The notes: generated by a model not told the origin, from the letters alone. DNA of 64,000 nucleotides from Mucilaginibacter segetis (GCF_016522075.1 NZ_JAEHFW010000002.1:62001-126000); one strand, 5' to 3'; counted from the stretch's first letter, positions 17,575 through 27,921 are shown. A program made the numbers and translations.

Positions 17575-18672
17575 ATGAATGCCCAAAACACCAATCCTGA
17601 GCTCCTGCAAACAAAAAAGCATTTTGAAATTCTTGACGGGCTAAGGGGTGTGGCTGCTTTAGCCGTTGTTACTTTCCATTTCATGGAGATGGCTTATACC
17701 GATTACAGCCAGAATTTTATTGCGCATGGGTTTTTAGCCGTGGATTTTTTCTTTTGCCTTTCGGGATTTGTTATTGCTTACGCTTACGATGATCGTATTG
17801 CCCATATAGGTGTGATAGAGTTTTTCAAGTCAAGACTTATCAGGCTGCATCCTCTGGTTATTTTAGGCTCCATATTGGGGCTACTGGCCTTTATGTTTGA
17901 TCCGTTTGGCACTTCGGCCAACTCTTACGGCACAGGTAAGTTAATACTTATATTTCTGAGTTCTGTATTGATGATTCCCTATCCGGTGATGCCTGAACGG
18001 GCATTTAACTTGTTCGGGTTAAATGCACCCGCATGGTCATTATTTTGGGAATATGTAGCTAATATATTTTATGCCTTTGTTTTATATAAAACAGGTAGGC
18101 GTTGGCTGGGCTGGTTAACTATGCTTGCCGCTGCAGGCATTTGCATAGTGGCATACCGGTCAGATAATTTACTGGGTGGCTGGGCCGGCTCTAATTTTTG
18201 GGATGGATGTGCGCGAATAAGTTATTCTTTTTTAGCCGGAATGCTTATATATCGCAGCAACTGGATCATCAAAAATAGACTGGGTTTTCCCGGACTAACA
18301 GTGTTGTTAGTAGTTGCCTTTATAATGCCTTTCAGCGCATGGAACTGGTTAACAGAGCCGCTGGTAGTGCTATTTTACTTCCCCCTGTTAATAGCATTGG
18401 GTGCAGGATCGGTTTTATCAACTGGCTTAAAAAGGCTGTGCGTATTCTCCGGTAAAATATCCTACCCCTTATATATGACGCATTATGCCGCTTTATGGAT
18501 TTTTATGAACTACTACACCGCCTATAAACCGGGTACAGCTAAATTATCATTGATCATAATAACGGCAATTATATTATTAATAAGCGTTGCCTGGCTGGTA
18601 ATGCTATTATATGACAATCCGTTACGCAAGTACCTCAACAGAAAAAGAAACAGCGCTAATCAAGTTAAATAG
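17575..18672 (+). CDS. Acyltransferase 3 family (OafA-like) integral membrane protein
   Basis: A 365-residue multi-pass membrane protein of the acyltransferase 3 family. The N-terminal signature 'ILDGLRGVAALAVVTFHFME' contains the conserved Arg and the His, and 'FLAVDFFFCLSGFVIAYAY' is the second conserved segment. About ten hydrophobic helices follow. Family members O-acylate extracellular polysaccharides, peptidoglycan or small molecules at the cytoplasmic membrane. No glycan-synthesis genes are adjacent, so the acceptor is unknown. The stop codon lies two bases from the convergent stop of the next gene. Confidence 0.88.
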   Translation: MNAQNTNPELLQTKKHFEILDGLRGVAALAVVTFHFMEMAYTDYSQNFIAHGFLAVDFFFCLSGFVIAYAYDDRIAHIGVIEFFKSRLIRLHPLVILGSILGLLAFMFDPFGTSANSYGTGKLILIFLSSVLMIPYPVMPERAFNLFGLNAPAWSLFWEYVANIFYAFVLYKTGRRWLGWLTMLAAAGICIVAYRSDNLLGGWAGSNFWDGCARISYSFLAGMLIYRSNWIIKNRLGFPGLTVLLVVAFIMPFSAWNWLTEPLVVLFYFPLLIALGAGSVLSTGLKRLCVFSGKISYPLYMTHYAALWIFMNYYTAYKPGTAKLSLIIITAIILLISVAWLVMLLYDNPLRKYLNRKRNSANQVK

Positions 18673-18674
18673 CA

Positions 18675-19355
18675 TTATTCGCTCTCGTAAATGGTTGAAT
18701 AGATGGAGGTAAGTGTGTTGGCATTAAAATTAAGCTGTACCACATTGTATTGCCTGCTATTTATTACCGATGTAAAATACCATTGCGTTGAAGCGCTCAT
18801 TGCGGGATCATAAACCTTGTTAATATCTTTGGAGAAAATAGATAAGCGTTCAAATTTATTAGCATAGGATGCTATTTTTTTAATGTTTACCAGTTTTTGG
18901 TAAATGGTACTGATCTGATCGTTAACAGCGATGGTGGCATTTGTTGAATTGCCGACCGGCCACTTATTAAGCTGTATCCCGTCATTCGTCCAGATGGATT
19001 TTACTTTATCATTCTCAAAATAAATTTGGATCCCCGTGCCTGTGCCCTTTTGCTCATCTAACAAGATCGAGGTATACAAAGGGAGCCTGTCCTTCAAACT
19101 ATCAAGTTGAGTAAATACATTACCCACCACATTTAGATAGCTGATTTGTTGAGTGGTTTTGTTAGCCTGAATGGTAGCATATATACCGGTGCTCGTTTGG
19201 CCGATAGTTAAGCCCAAAAACTGACCACTGGTAAGTGTATCCTGCGAAATGATCTTTGCAGCAGGCGGATCAATTATGATACCATTGCCGGTGTTTTCTT
19301 TTTTACAACTAAAAAATGCAGCAGAGACCAATAGGAAAATATAAAGCTTTTTCAT
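18675..19355 (-). CDS. Hypothetical lipoprotein
   Basis: A 226-residue lipoprotein (KLYIFLLVSAAFFSCKKENTG, lipobox Cys17). The mature part contains alternating polar and hydrophobic strands but no motif I recognise. It is convergent with the acyltransferase gene. Bacteroidota genomes carry many such lipoproteins; no function can be proposed. Confidence 0.7.
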   Translation of the reverse strand: MKKLYIFLLVSAAFFSCKKENTGNGIIIDPPAAKIISQDTLTSGQFLGLTIGQTSTGIYATIQANKTTQQISYLNVVGNVFTQLDSLKDRLPLYTSILLDEQKGTGTGIQIYFENDKVKSIWTNDGIQLNKWPVGNSTNATIAVNDQISTIYQKLVNIKKIASYANKFERLSIFSKDINKVYDPAMSASTQWYFTSVINSRQYNVVQLNFNANTLTSIYSTIYESE

Positions 19356-19518
19356 GTCTAAACGAGTGGTTTGTTACTTATACGTGCCACATTAAAAAAA
19401 CGCTACAGGGTTTATGTTTAAAACCAATCATGTCGCGATACACCCCTTACATTGGCACAATAACACTCCGTTTTTTATTTGCTATGCTATAAATTTGACT
19501 TGCTAATCAATTATCAAT

Positions 19519-19830
19519 ATGAAAATAGTAAGGGTACAATACACCACCAAAGCCGAATATGCTGCCCGCAATCAGGAAAACATTAAAGCTGTTGTAGCGG
19601 AGCTGAAAAGCATTAACCATCCGGGTGTTAAATACAGCACCTATTTGCTGCCGGACGGGAAAACTTTTATGCATTTTGATCATTTTGAAAACGAAGAAGC
19701 GCACCAATTTTTAACTTCGTTAGCCTCATTCAAAAAATTCGCGGATGAGTTAGAAGCAAGTGAACCGGAAACAGAACCTAAGCTGGAATTGCTAACCCTG
19801 GTTGCCTCTACTGAGGATCTTTTTGAATAA
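19519..19830 (+). CDS. Small dimeric alpha/beta barrel protein (ABM-like)
   Basis: A 103-residue protein resembling the antibiotic-biosynthesis-monooxygenase/EthD-type dimeric alpha/beta barrel fold: an opening strand 'MKIVRVQYTTK', a helix 'ARNQENIKAVVAELKS', a strand pair 'VKYSTYLLPDGKTFMHFDHFENEEAHQFL' (residues about 37-65), and a short C-terminal helix. Such proteins act on small aromatic or quinone substrates or simply bind ligands. The last 23 bases overlap the end of the convergent small membrane protein gene. Confidence 0.6.
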   Translation: MKIVRVQYTTKAEYAARNQENIKAVVAELKSINHPGVKYSTYLLPDGKTFMHFDHFENEEAHQFLTSLASFKKFADELEASEPETEPKLELLTLVASTEDLFE

Positions 19831-20029
19831 TATTCTGATGGCGCCTGTCCTTTTTTAATTTGACAAGTAAAATAGCAGCCATAATTTCCACCCCTAATCC
19901 AAATCCGGTTAACAGGCCGGCTAAAAGATCGGTAAGATGAAACACTTTGTGTATTGCCGGAACCGTTGATACCACCAAAAGGCCAACGATAAGCATCATT
20001 GTTAGTTTTTTTGCATCGAGGTTTTTCAT
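19808..20029 (-). CDS. Small two-helix membrane protein
   Basis: A 73-residue protein with two predicted transmembrane helices (LTMMLIVGLLVVSTVPAIH and LTGFGLGVEIMAAILLVKL) and a basic C-terminus (KLKKDRRHQNIIQK). The Met-Lys start at 20029 follows an A-rich leader. It overlaps the end of the ABM-like gene by 23 bases in convergent orientation. The function is unknown; the composition is that of a real membrane protein rather than a shadow frame. Confidence 0.55.
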   Translation of the reverse strand: MKNLDAKKLTMMLIVGLLVVSTVPAIHKVFHLTDLLAGLLTGFGLGVEIMAAILLVKLKKDRRHQNIIQKDPQ

Positions 20030-20253
20030 ACTTGTTTTTCTAATAATTATTAGATGCCGCTTTAATGCATCTGTTACGGATTAGCCGGCTTATTTAACTA
20101 AAAACTATGCTAATCAATATTTGGTGTGTTAAATATATGAATTTACACAAGCATATTTGAATAACAAGTGATTGTAATTGAAGTTTTTATGGGCTATATT
20201 TACTTTTATAAACCAAACGGGTGATTGTACCACCACATTAACTAAATCAAATC

Positions 20254-22416
20254 ATGAAAATTAAGCTGTTTGCCTGCCTGTTATTAAGTGCCTTTATATG
20301 GGCAAATACTACTGTTAACGCCCAGGCCCCTACTAATAAAGCAATAGAAACCAGGATAGCGGCGACCATAAAAAAATTAACGCTTGAAGAAAAAATATCT
20401 ATGTTGCATGCCAACGGTATTTTCAGCACTGCGGGGGTGCCACGCTTAGGTATCCCGGGATTGATGACCGACGATGGGCCATTGGGGGTGCGGGAAGATG
20501 TTAAGGAAGGATGGGGGTCAGCTAACCTAACTACTGATTCTGCTACATTTTTCCCTAACGGATCGGCATTGGCAGCAACCTGGAACCCGGCTTTAGCTTA
20601 CCGCTACGGGCATGATTTGGGCGAAGAAGCACGGGCGCGAAATAAAAGTATAATACTTGCTCCGGCATTTAATATAACCCGCACACCCTTAGGCGGCCGT
20701 ACTTATGAATATTATTCCGAAGATCCTTTTCTGAACTCTCAACTGGCAGTACAATCCGTAAAAGGTATACAAAGCCAGCATGTTGCTGCATGTGTAAAGC
20801 ATTACGCTGTAAATAATCAGGAAGTTGAGCGTGGCCGGGTTAATGTGCTGGTAGATGAACGGGCACTACGTGAAATATACCTGCCTGCTTTTAAAGCTTC
20901 AATAACCGAAGGTAACGCATGGACTATCATGGCAGCATATAATAAGTTCCGCGGGGTATATTGTTCGGAAAATGATTATCTGCTTAATAAGATATTAAGA
21001 GATGAATGGGGCTTTAAAGGTATTGTTATTAGTGATTGGGGCGGCACACACAGTACGGTTGATGCCGCAAACAATGGTCTTGATCTGGAAATGGGATCGA
21101 GACCGCCTTATAAAAACTATTATTTTGCTGATAAACTACTGGATTCGGTAAAAGCCGGCAAGGTAAGTATGAAGGTAATTGATGAAAAAGTACATCACAT
21201 TTTATGGGTGATGTATCACACTGTTTTAAGTACTAATGAGCCTAAAGGTAAAATAAATACCCCTGAGCATAGTAAAACAGTTTACGACATCGCGTCCGAA
21301 TCAATTGTGCTGTTAAAAAACGATAAACATCTATTACCAATAAATACCACTGCTGTAAAAAGTATAGCAGTAATAGGTGATAACGCCACACGCACTTTTC
21401 ATTTGGGTGGCTTTGGTGCAGGTGTTAAAGCGCGTTACGAAGTTACCGCACTTGCCGGCTTGCAAAGCAGGTTGGGCAATAAAGTTACTATCAATTACGC
21501 GCAGGGATATTCGGGCGTGTATAAGCCATTCCGGAGAAAGACTGATACTGTACCTGACAAACCCGACCCGGCCTTGCTGCAACAGGCAGTAGCCATCGCT
21601 AAAAGTTCGGATATGGCTATCCTGTTTATTGGTGGTAACCGTGACTATGAAAGTGAGGGACGCGACCGTGCCGATCTTAGTTTGCCGTTTCACGAACAGG
21701 AGCTGGTTGATGCGGTAACTGCAGTAAACCCAAACACTATTGTTGTAGTGGTTGGCGGCGCACCTTATGACATAGGGAAGATCAAAAAGAATAACCATAC
21801 CATCGTGTGGTCCTGGTATAATGGATCGGAAAATGGAAACGCCTTAGCTGATATGCTAACCGGGAAAATAAACCCTTCCGGTAAATTACCATTTACCTTC
21901 CCTGCACAATTAAAGGACTCCCCTGCTCATGCTTTAAATGCTTATCCGGGTGAAAACCTGCAGGTAGATTACAAAGAAGGCATATTGGTGGGATACCGTT
22001 GGTTCGATACGAAAAAAATTGCGCCCCTTTACTGTTTTGGTTACGGGTTATCTTATACCGATTTTCAATACCAGGGTTTAAGCGTAGCTAAAAAAGCATA
22101 TAATCCGGCAGAAAATATCAGTGTTACTGTAAAAGTTAAGAATAATGGTAAATACGCGGGTAAAGAAACCGTTCAGCTATACATAAGTAAGGCCGGTTCG
22201 GTGGTTGAACGTCCTGAAAAAGAATTGAAGGCATTTAAAAAGGTTTTAATACCCGCAGGGCAGGTTGCTGACGTTGTTTTAAATGTACCGGTTAAAGATC
22301 TGGCGTATTATGATGTTAAAAGCAGCAAATGGATAGTTGAACCCGGTGAATATAAAATATTGGCAGGCACATCATCAGAAGATATTAAAGAACATAGTAC
22401 AATTAAGGTAAATTAA
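20254..22416 (+). CDS. GH3 family beta-glucosidase, exported
   Basis: A 720-residue glycoside hydrolase family 3 enzyme with signal peptide (ends ANTTVNAQ at about residue 24). The N-terminal barrel domain carries the KHY motif 'CVKHYAVNNQE' and the catalytic nucleophile Asp261 in 'VISDWGG'. The second alpha/beta domain spans about 350-560, with the acid/base region around 'GNRDYESEGRDRADLSLP'. A C-terminal fibronectin type III-like domain contains 'GKETVQLYIS'. It probably releases beta-linked glucose or xylose from oligosaccharides in the periplasm. It stands alone, 240 bases from the convergent SusD gene, so its specificity cannot be deduced from context. Confidence 0.92.
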   Translation: MKIKLFACLLLSAFIWANTTVNAQAPTNKAIETRIAATIKKLTLEEKISMLHANGIFSTAGVPRLGIPGLMTDDGPLGVREDVKEGWGSANLTTDSATFFPNGSALAATWNPALAYRYGHDLGEEARARNKSIILAPAFNITRTPLGGRTYEYYSEDPFLNSQLAVQSVKGIQSQHVAACVKHYAVNNQEVERGRVNVLVDERALREIYLPAFKASITEGNAWTIMAAYNKFRGVYCSENDYLLNKILRDEWGFKGIVISDWGGTHSTVDAANNGLDLEMGSRPPYKNYYFADKLLDSVKAGKVSMKVIDEKVHHILWVMYHTVLSTNEPKGKINTPEHSKTVYDIASESIVLLKNDKHLLPINTTAVKSIAVIGDNATRTFHLGGFGAGVKARYEVTALAGLQSRLGNKVTINYAQGYSGVYKPFRRKTDTVPDKPDPALLQQAVAIAKSSDMAILFIGGNRDYESEGRDRADLSLPFHEQELVDAVTAVNPNTIVVVVGGAPYDIGKIKKNNHTIVWSWYNGSENGNALADMLTGKINPSGKLPFTFPAQLKDSPAHALNAYPGENLQVDYKEGILVGYRWFDTKKIAPLYCFGYGLSYTDFQYQGLSVAKKAYNPAENISVTVKVKNNGKYAGKETVQLYISKAGSVVERPEKELKAFKKVLIPAGQVADVVLNVPVKDLAYYDVKSSKWIVEPGEYKILAGTSSEDIKEHSTIKVN

Positions 22417-22572
22417 GCCTTTTATATTAACTCTTTGGCGTGAGTTGACAGCACGTTGGATATCTTGGCTGCTAATTTCATTGCATACTGTGATATAATT
22501 TGTTTACGGACCTATAGTATGATCTGATCCATTCTATTTAATATCTGCAAACAGAATATTTTTAAATAAAAA

Positions 22573-22596
22573 ACCAGGCCTTTTTACAGGCCTGGT
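22573..22596 (-). terminator. Intrinsic terminator of the SusC/SusD operon
   Basis: A perfect 9-base stem (ACCAGGCCT with AGGCCTGGT) with a 6-base loop is followed on the minus strand by a T-rich tract (TTTTTTATTTAAA). It lies about 60 bases downstream of the SusD stop and closes the leftward transcript of the polyuronate region. Confidence 0.85.
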
Positions 22597-22655
22597 CATC
22601 TTAATTTAAACTACCAACGATCTCCATCTAAATTAAGTGGATTGCTTTACGGATC

Positions 22656-24527
22656 TTACTCCGGTATTTTATCTAACGGTGCAATGTTTGTTTCTGAACC
22701 TGAATACCCTTTATTCTGGTTAATATGCCCGTCAATATTCAGATCAATATCCCTTTGTGGTATAGGCCATAACACATGATAAGGAGATATGGTGAAATGG
22801 TTACCCGAATTAGTTACTACCGCCGGATTTTTGTAAAAATCATTTTTCTCCATTATACGGTCATAAAAAAAGTTATTGGTAGAAAAATCCTGCATGTTAT
22901 AGGTTTTACCATTGTAAGCTGTTTTACCTGTTTGCGCAAAAATGTAGGCGATACGGGTAAGTTCGGTTTTACGTGGCTCCTCCCAATATAACTCCCTTTG
23001 GCGCTCATCCAGTATGGTACCTATATTCACCGCGCTCGGATCGGTTAACAATTGTGCCTGTGCTCGGGCGCGTACTTTGTTAATATCTGCCATGGCAAGC
23101 GCTGTTTGTCCCTTCCAGTAATAAGCTTCGGCACGCAACAGATAGGTTTCCGCTAAACGGAATACATACCAGTCGGTATTGGTACCACGCGGAGGGCTCC
23201 ACCATTTATCCTGCGCGTAAGTACCTGAACCGATAAATACTTTATAATGCGGCCAGCCAAACCATGCACGAATGGTATCTTTAGCGCCATTTAAAAAACG
23301 TTGGTTTACATTAGCCGCAGTATATTGCTCCAGATGTTTGCCATACCAGTTAGGGTCGGTTTTTTTAATTGCCGGATTATTGTAAACCAGGTCGGTCATA
23401 TCAACCCACATACCCTTTGCGTGGCGCAGGTCGGTATTATCCGTCCAGATGTACTTGGTTGCGTAAGGTGTACCCCGCAAGCGACCAATACCCCTACCGT
23501 ACAGTAAAGTAAGCGGTATTTCTTCTGTAACCTTATCTGATATGCCCGGTTTAAGCGCACCCGGAGTTAGTATGGTGCCGTTATGCCACATAGGTACACA
23601 ATTACGCATAACCTGCGAGCCGCTTGGGGTGGCCCCTTCTAAGTTTTCGCGGTCAATAACTACATATAATGCTTCGGTATTTGTCGCGATAGATTTATTT
23701 TCAGGGCGATGAAGATCCCATACCACATTTTTTGTAGCATCGTCTGCTACTATACCAAAGCGGCTTGTCATTAAGGCATACGGACCGTTTATGGCAATAT
23801 TTGCTGAATTGATGGCGTCATCAAATAAACCCATGGCCAGGTTTATTTTAGTTAATAAATGCGCGGCGGCACCTTTTGATGGTTCGCCTTTATTCCCATT
23901 ATCAACTAATTTTCCTACAGCAAATTCCAGGTCAGTTTTCATTTGCTTTAGTATCACCATACGTTGCGTGCTATAGTAACCAGTGTTTAATCCGGTTTCC
24001 TCTTTTAGCACTAAAGGCACATCACCAAACTCGTGTACCAACCTGTAATAGCGATATGCGCGATGAAAATAGGCGCCAGCCAAAACCTTATCTCTTTCGT
24101 CCTGACTTGGCCAGGTAATATCATCTATTCTGGAGATGATAACATTGGCATCATGCACCCCCTGGTACCACATCTGCCAGTAATACCCTATTTTATTATA
24201 GTCATTACTATTCAGGTTAGCTGTAGGTGTTATTCGCACATTCAGATCCTGGGCCGGGGTAGTTTTATCAGTCGTACCCTCCACTGCAGCATCTGTAAAG
24301 ATAGATTCAGTTAGTAAAGGGGCCGAATCTCCAAAAAACTCAAACCGTACACCCAGGTTAAGGTTAGTAAGCGCGCTTTGAAAAGCAGCCGGAGACGATA
24401 ACGTATTATTAGGTGTAAATTTTGAGGGAGCCTCCGGGAACAGGTCGCTTCGTTTTGTACATCCGCCTGCTGTAAGCATAGCCGCTACAGCAATCCCCGC
24501 TATTATATTTTTTTTAAAATTTTTCAT
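22656..24527 (-). CDS. RagB/SusD family glycan-binding outer-membrane lipoprotein
   Basis: A 623-residue SusD-like lipoprotein (AAMLTAGGCTKRSD, lipobox Cys23). The N-terminal TPR-like region contains 'AYFHRAYRYYRLVHEFGDVPLV', a hallmark of the family, and the C-terminal part has 'LRAEAYYWKGQTALAMADINKVRARA' and 'ERQRELYWEEPRKTEL'. It is the lid of the TonB-dependent SusC pore encoded 18 bases upstream and binds oligosaccharides at the cell surface. Next to the polyuronate genes the ligand is probably a uronic-acid-containing oligomer, which is inference. Confidence 0.93.
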   Translation of the reverse strand: MKNFKKNIIAGIAVAAMLTAGGCTKRSDLFPEAPSKFTPNNTLSSPAAFQSALTNLNLGVRFEFFGDSAPLLTESIFTDAAVEGTTDKTTPAQDLNVRITPTANLNSNDYNKIGYYWQMWYQGVHDANVIISRIDDITWPSQDERDKVLAGAYFHRAYRYYRLVHEFGDVPLVLKEETGLNTGYYSTQRMVILKQMKTDLEFAVGKLVDNGNKGEPSKGAAAHLLTKINLAMGLFDDAINSANIAINGPYALMTSRFGIVADDATKNVVWDLHRPENKSIATNTEALYVVIDRENLEGATPSGSQVMRNCVPMWHNGTILTPGALKPGISDKVTEEIPLTLLYGRGIGRLRGTPYATKYIWTDNTDLRHAKGMWVDMTDLVYNNPAIKKTDPNWYGKHLEQYTAANVNQRFLNGAKDTIRAWFGWPHYKVFIGSGTYAQDKWWSPPRGTNTDWYVFRLAETYLLRAEAYYWKGQTALAMADINKVRARAQAQLLTDPSAVNIGTILDERQRELYWEEPRKTELTRIAYIFAQTGKTAYNGKTYNMQDFSTNNFFYDRIMEKNDFYKNPAVVTNSGNHFTISPYHVLWPIPQRDIDLNIDGHINQNKGYSGSETNIAPLDKIPE

Positions 24528-24545
24528 ATCTAATCAATTTATCCG

Positions 24546-27500
24546 TTAAAAAGTCACGTTAAAGCCTGCCGCAAGATACCTCGGTGTTGGTCCGTTGTTT
24601 TGGGGATCCCATAAAGGCCAGTCAGAGAAAACTGCGGCATTTGTTGCATTCACGAAAAGTTTAGCGCTTGACATTCCTAAATGCTTAATAAGCTGAGGGC
24701 TGAAAGTGTATCCTAATGACACTGTTTGTACTCTTACAAATGAAGCCTTACGCCAAACATTTATAGTTGTACCTGACGAGCCGGAATTTAACCGTGCGTA
24801 GTCGTTTATCGGGTTATCCGGTGTCCAGTAAGGTAATACATAGGAATTTGTACGACCGAAACCAACACTGCCCGGGTTATTTTTAGCATCGTTAAACTGC
24901 CGTAACTGACCCATGCTTGATACCAGCATAAAAGAGAAATCAAAGTTCTTGAGGAAGTTGAACTCATTACGTAACGACCATGTGAATTTAGGACTTGTAG
25001 AGCCCAGGAAAACCTTATCATCATTGTTAAATACAAAATCGCCGTTCATGTCCTGGAGTTTAAAATCACCGGGTTTGGCTTTATATTTTGCAGCTTCATC
25101 AGCTTCATCAGTTTGCCATACGCCTAAAATTTTATAGTCCCATACGGCGTTCACATCATGCCCTATAAACCATCCGTTACCAATATCATCGTTCTCTCTG
25201 GTTACAGTATTGCCATTTGCATCCGTTGTTTGGTAATCGCCATAAAGGTGTACTATCTTGTTACGGTTCAGATAAAATGTTCCTGTAGCATTCCAGTTAA
25301 AGTTTTTACTGCTCATTACCTTACCTTGCAGTAACACCTCAATACCTTTATTATTAACCTCCCCTATATTGGTTAACACGCTCGGATCAGCAAGCCCCTG
25401 TACATACAGTTCAGATCTGTCAACTATAAGGTTGGTTGTTTTACGATTGTAAACATCAATTGAACCACTTAAACGGTTATGCAACATGGCAAAATCCAAA
25501 CCAATGTTGGGGCCGGTAGTACGCTCCCAGGTTAGTTCGTCGTTCTGAAGTGTGCGTACATAAATGGTATTATTGTTTACAACCACACCACCCGGGGTTA
25601 CCGTTGGATACTTATTAGTTGCAATTACGGCAAGCGCTAAACTCGGATCGGCGGTACCACTTGATAACCGGTTACCGTTTGATCCGTAACCTACACGCAG
25701 TTTACCATAGTCGAGCCATTTAAAGAAGTCTGTTTTAAAGAACTTTTCATCGGTAAACGTCCATGCCACAGCACCGTTTGCATAGTTTTGTCTTGGTGCT
25801 TTTAAGCCAAAGGGTGAGAACCCATCGCGACGGGCGGTAAAGGTGACGTTATATTTACCCATAAGGTTATAATTTAAACGTCCCATCAACGCGTCTGCAT
25901 TATATATGCGGTCATCGCTGCTTTCAACAGGTAAGGTACCCGCGCCTATACTATGATAACCTAAAACATCACTCGGGCTAAACTGGGTATTGGATGCCCG
26001 GGTGTACCAGGTCTGATATTTTTCTTTATTTAATAAGAAGGTTGCATCAAACGTATGAACACCGAATGTTTTATTCCAGTTCAAAATATTGTCCAGATTA
26101 TAACGGTAACGGTTTTCCATTGTTCTGATACCCGTGCCGCCTGAAAGTTCGTTAGGGTTAGCAACCGGCCTGAAGAAGAAGTTGCGGTACGACTCTAACT
26201 GAGGGGAAAAGTTCAGGGTATATTTAAACCCGAATGGCAGATCAACCTTAGCGTACAGGGTTGAAAATAAAACGTTCTGCACATTTACATTTGAATTGTA
26301 TTGCTTACCCAGGAAAGGGTTGCGCTGGTTTAACCCGCTATCATCGGTATCAATACGGCGCAAGGACCCATCTTCATTGTAAACATCACCATACGGAGAC
26401 GAGTTAATGATCTGCCCCCAATCGGCCTCGGTACGGTCAATAGCCTGCCCGCTTAATGAACTACCCGATGCACCTTCATCCCTCACAGAATACTGCGCAT
26501 TTAGGCCAATGGTTAAAAACTTGGCAGCTTTACCTTCCAGGTTTGCACGAAAACGTACATCGTTATATTCGCCGCCCTGTATAAGGTTTTGGTTTTTAGT
26601 AAAGTTACCCGAGAAATAGTAGCTGACATTATCTCCCCTTCCGGATAAACTTGCGGTATAATCCTGGCGTAATCCGTTTCTGAAGATAAGTTTCGACCAA
26701 TCGGTAACCTTACCGTTCATATAGTTATCTATCTCGTTCTGAAACAAGCCTAAACGCTGCAAATAAACAGTAACAGGGTCTCCGGTAGCACCGTTTAAAA
26801 ACTGATCTACAGTTACCCCGTCAGGTAAGCTCCGCGGATCGCTGTAGTAATAATACGGGTTTGATGAGTTTGCACTGCGCTGAACATCGGCGCGCCAGTT
26901 CAGAAAATCTACTCCCTGGTAATATTTTTGATTTTGCAGTAACTGCGCAACGCCCATATTCGCGTTAAGCGTAATCACCGAGCCGCCTTTTTTACCTTTT
27001 TTGGTAGTAATGGCAACAACCCCACCTGCCGACTGTGCACCATAAACGGCTAATGCGCTTGGATCGCGTAAAACATCAACCCTGTCAATATCGTTTGGAT
27101 TGATGTCTGCCAGATCGCCGGGATAGATTACCCCATCCAACACTATAAGCGGATTAGTACTTCCGGACAAAGAGTTACGCCCCCTGATCTGCAGATCGCC
27201 AACACTGCCACCTTTTGGAGATGTGTTAAGGGCGACAGAAATACCCGGTACCGAGCCGCGCAATATATCGTTAACACTTGCAGGGTTATCGTTCTCAAAT
27301 TTATCTGCCTTAACGCTGGTTATAGCACCGGTTACATCTTTTTGTGCACGTGTACCATAACCAATAACCACCACTTCATTCAAATCCTTTGAGGATGGCA
27401 GCAATTTAACGTTTAATGAAGTACGGCCGTTTAAAGCCACCTCCTGGGTGGTATAGCCCACAAATGAGAATTCAAGAGTGGCATCACCATCAGTTTCAAT

Positions 27501-27776
27501 GGTATAATTACCCTTTACATCGGTTACAACGGCTACTGTTGTACCTTTTACCCTTACGGTAACCCCGGGTAACGGAAGGTTATTTTCATCAGTTACCACA
27601 CCGGTTATTTTAGCCTGCTTTGCGCCAGGCTTGTGCAGTGCTAAATTGGACGTGTTTACCCAAGACGAATTAGCCGCCCCACTATATGCATAGGTATCGC
27701 CTGCGGTTACAAGCAATGATACCGCTGATAAAATAGCACACGTTTTAAATGATCTTTGTAAATGTCTATTCTTCAT
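24546..27776 (-). CDS. SusC/RagA family TonB-linked outer-membrane receptor
   Basis: A 1076-residue TonB-dependent transporter of the SusC type. After the signal region comes a carboxypeptidase-regulatory-like domain ('ITGVVTDENNLPLPGVTVRVKG', about residues 57-78), the TonB box/plug entry 'NEVVVIGYGT', the plug motif 'LRGSVPGISV' and 'DPSALAVYGAQSAGGVVAITTKKG', then a long beta-barrel ending in a terminal Phe (AAGFNVTF). It imports oligosaccharides captured by the SusD partner encoded 18 bases downstream. Its start lies 204 bases from the DUF4350 gene; that gap contains a TAGCGAT inverted repeat. Confidence 0.94.
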   Translation of the reverse strand: MKNRHLQRSFKTCAILSAVSLLVTAGDTYAYSGAANSSWVNTSNLALHKPGAKQAKITGVVTDENNLPLPGVTVRVKGTTVAVVTDVKGNYTIETDGDATLEFSFVGYTTQEVALNGRTSLNVKLLPSSKDLNEVVVIGYGTRAQKDVTGAITSVKADKFENDNPASVNDILRGSVPGISVALNTSPKGGSVGDLQIRGRNSLSGSTNPLIVLDGVIYPGDLADINPNDIDRVDVLRDPSALAVYGAQSAGGVVAITTKKGKKGGSVITLNANMGVAQLLQNQKYYQGVDFLNWRADVQRSANSSNPYYYYSDPRSLPDGVTVDQFLNGATGDPVTVYLQRLGLFQNEIDNYMNGKVTDWSKLIFRNGLRQDYTASLSGRGDNVSYYFSGNFTKNQNLIQGGEYNDVRFRANLEGKAAKFLTIGLNAQYSVRDEGASGSSLSGQAIDRTEADWGQIINSSPYGDVYNEDGSLRRIDTDDSGLNQRNPFLGKQYNSNVNVQNVLFSTLYAKVDLPFGFKYTLNFSPQLESYRNFFFRPVANPNELSGGTGIRTMENRYRYNLDNILNWNKTFGVHTFDATFLLNKEKYQTWYTRASNTQFSPSDVLGYHSIGAGTLPVESSDDRIYNADALMGRLNYNLMGKYNVTFTARRDGFSPFGLKAPRQNYANGAVAWTFTDEKFFKTDFFKWLDYGKLRVGYGSNGNRLSSGTADPSLALAVIATNKYPTVTPGGVVVNNNTIYVRTLQNDELTWERTTGPNIGLDFAMLHNRLSGSIDVYNRKTTNLIVDRSELYVQGLADPSVLTNIGEVNNKGIEVLLQGKVMSSKNFNWNATGTFYLNRNKIVHLYGDYQTTDANGNTVTRENDDIGNGWFIGHDVNAVWDYKILGVWQTDEADEAAKYKAKPGDFKLQDMNGDFVFNNDDKVFLGSTSPKFTWSLRNEFNFLKNFDFSFMLVSSMGQLRQFNDAKNNPGSVGFGRTNSYVLPYWTPDNPINDYARLNSGSSGTTINVWRKASFVRVQTVSLGYTFSPQLIKHLGMSSAKLFVNATNAAVFSDWPLWDPQNNGPTPRYLAAGFNVTF

Positions 27777-27900
27777 ATTTATATGTTAAGAATTAATTTT
27801 TCCATTTTTTTTTGACAAAACGATCCCAGGACGACTATTCATCGTCTTTTTTTGGATGTTAATAAAGGATCGGATTTTAAATTCTGCCAGAATTTGGCAT

Positions 27901-27921
27901 TAGCGATATCTTAAATCGCTA
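27901..27921. promoter_or_regulatory. Inverted repeat upstream of SusC
   Basis: TAGCGAT at 27901-27907 and ATCGCTA at 27915-27921 form a perfect 7-base inverted repeat with a 7-base spacer in the 204-base gap between the DUF4350 and SusC genes. It could bind a dimeric regulator controlling the SusC/SusD pair. It does not match the LacI-like arms found at 34.8 kb. Confidence 0.35.

Noticed and set aside
21334-21798. 154-residue frame antisense to the GH3 gene
   Set aside because: Fully inside a clear GH3 coding region; shadow frame.
24546-27776. Whether the SusC at 24.5-27.8 kb belongs to the GH3 gene rather than the uronate genes
   Set aside because: The GH3 gene is convergent and separated by a terminator, while all genes from kduI to SusD share one strand; the uronate link is preferred, although gaps of about 200 bases leave room for separate promoters.
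27830-27853. GACGA/TCGTC stem followed by seven T on the plus strand, upstream of SusC
   Set aside because: It looks like a plus-strand terminator, but no plus-strand gene or transcript precedes it; the arms are only five bases.
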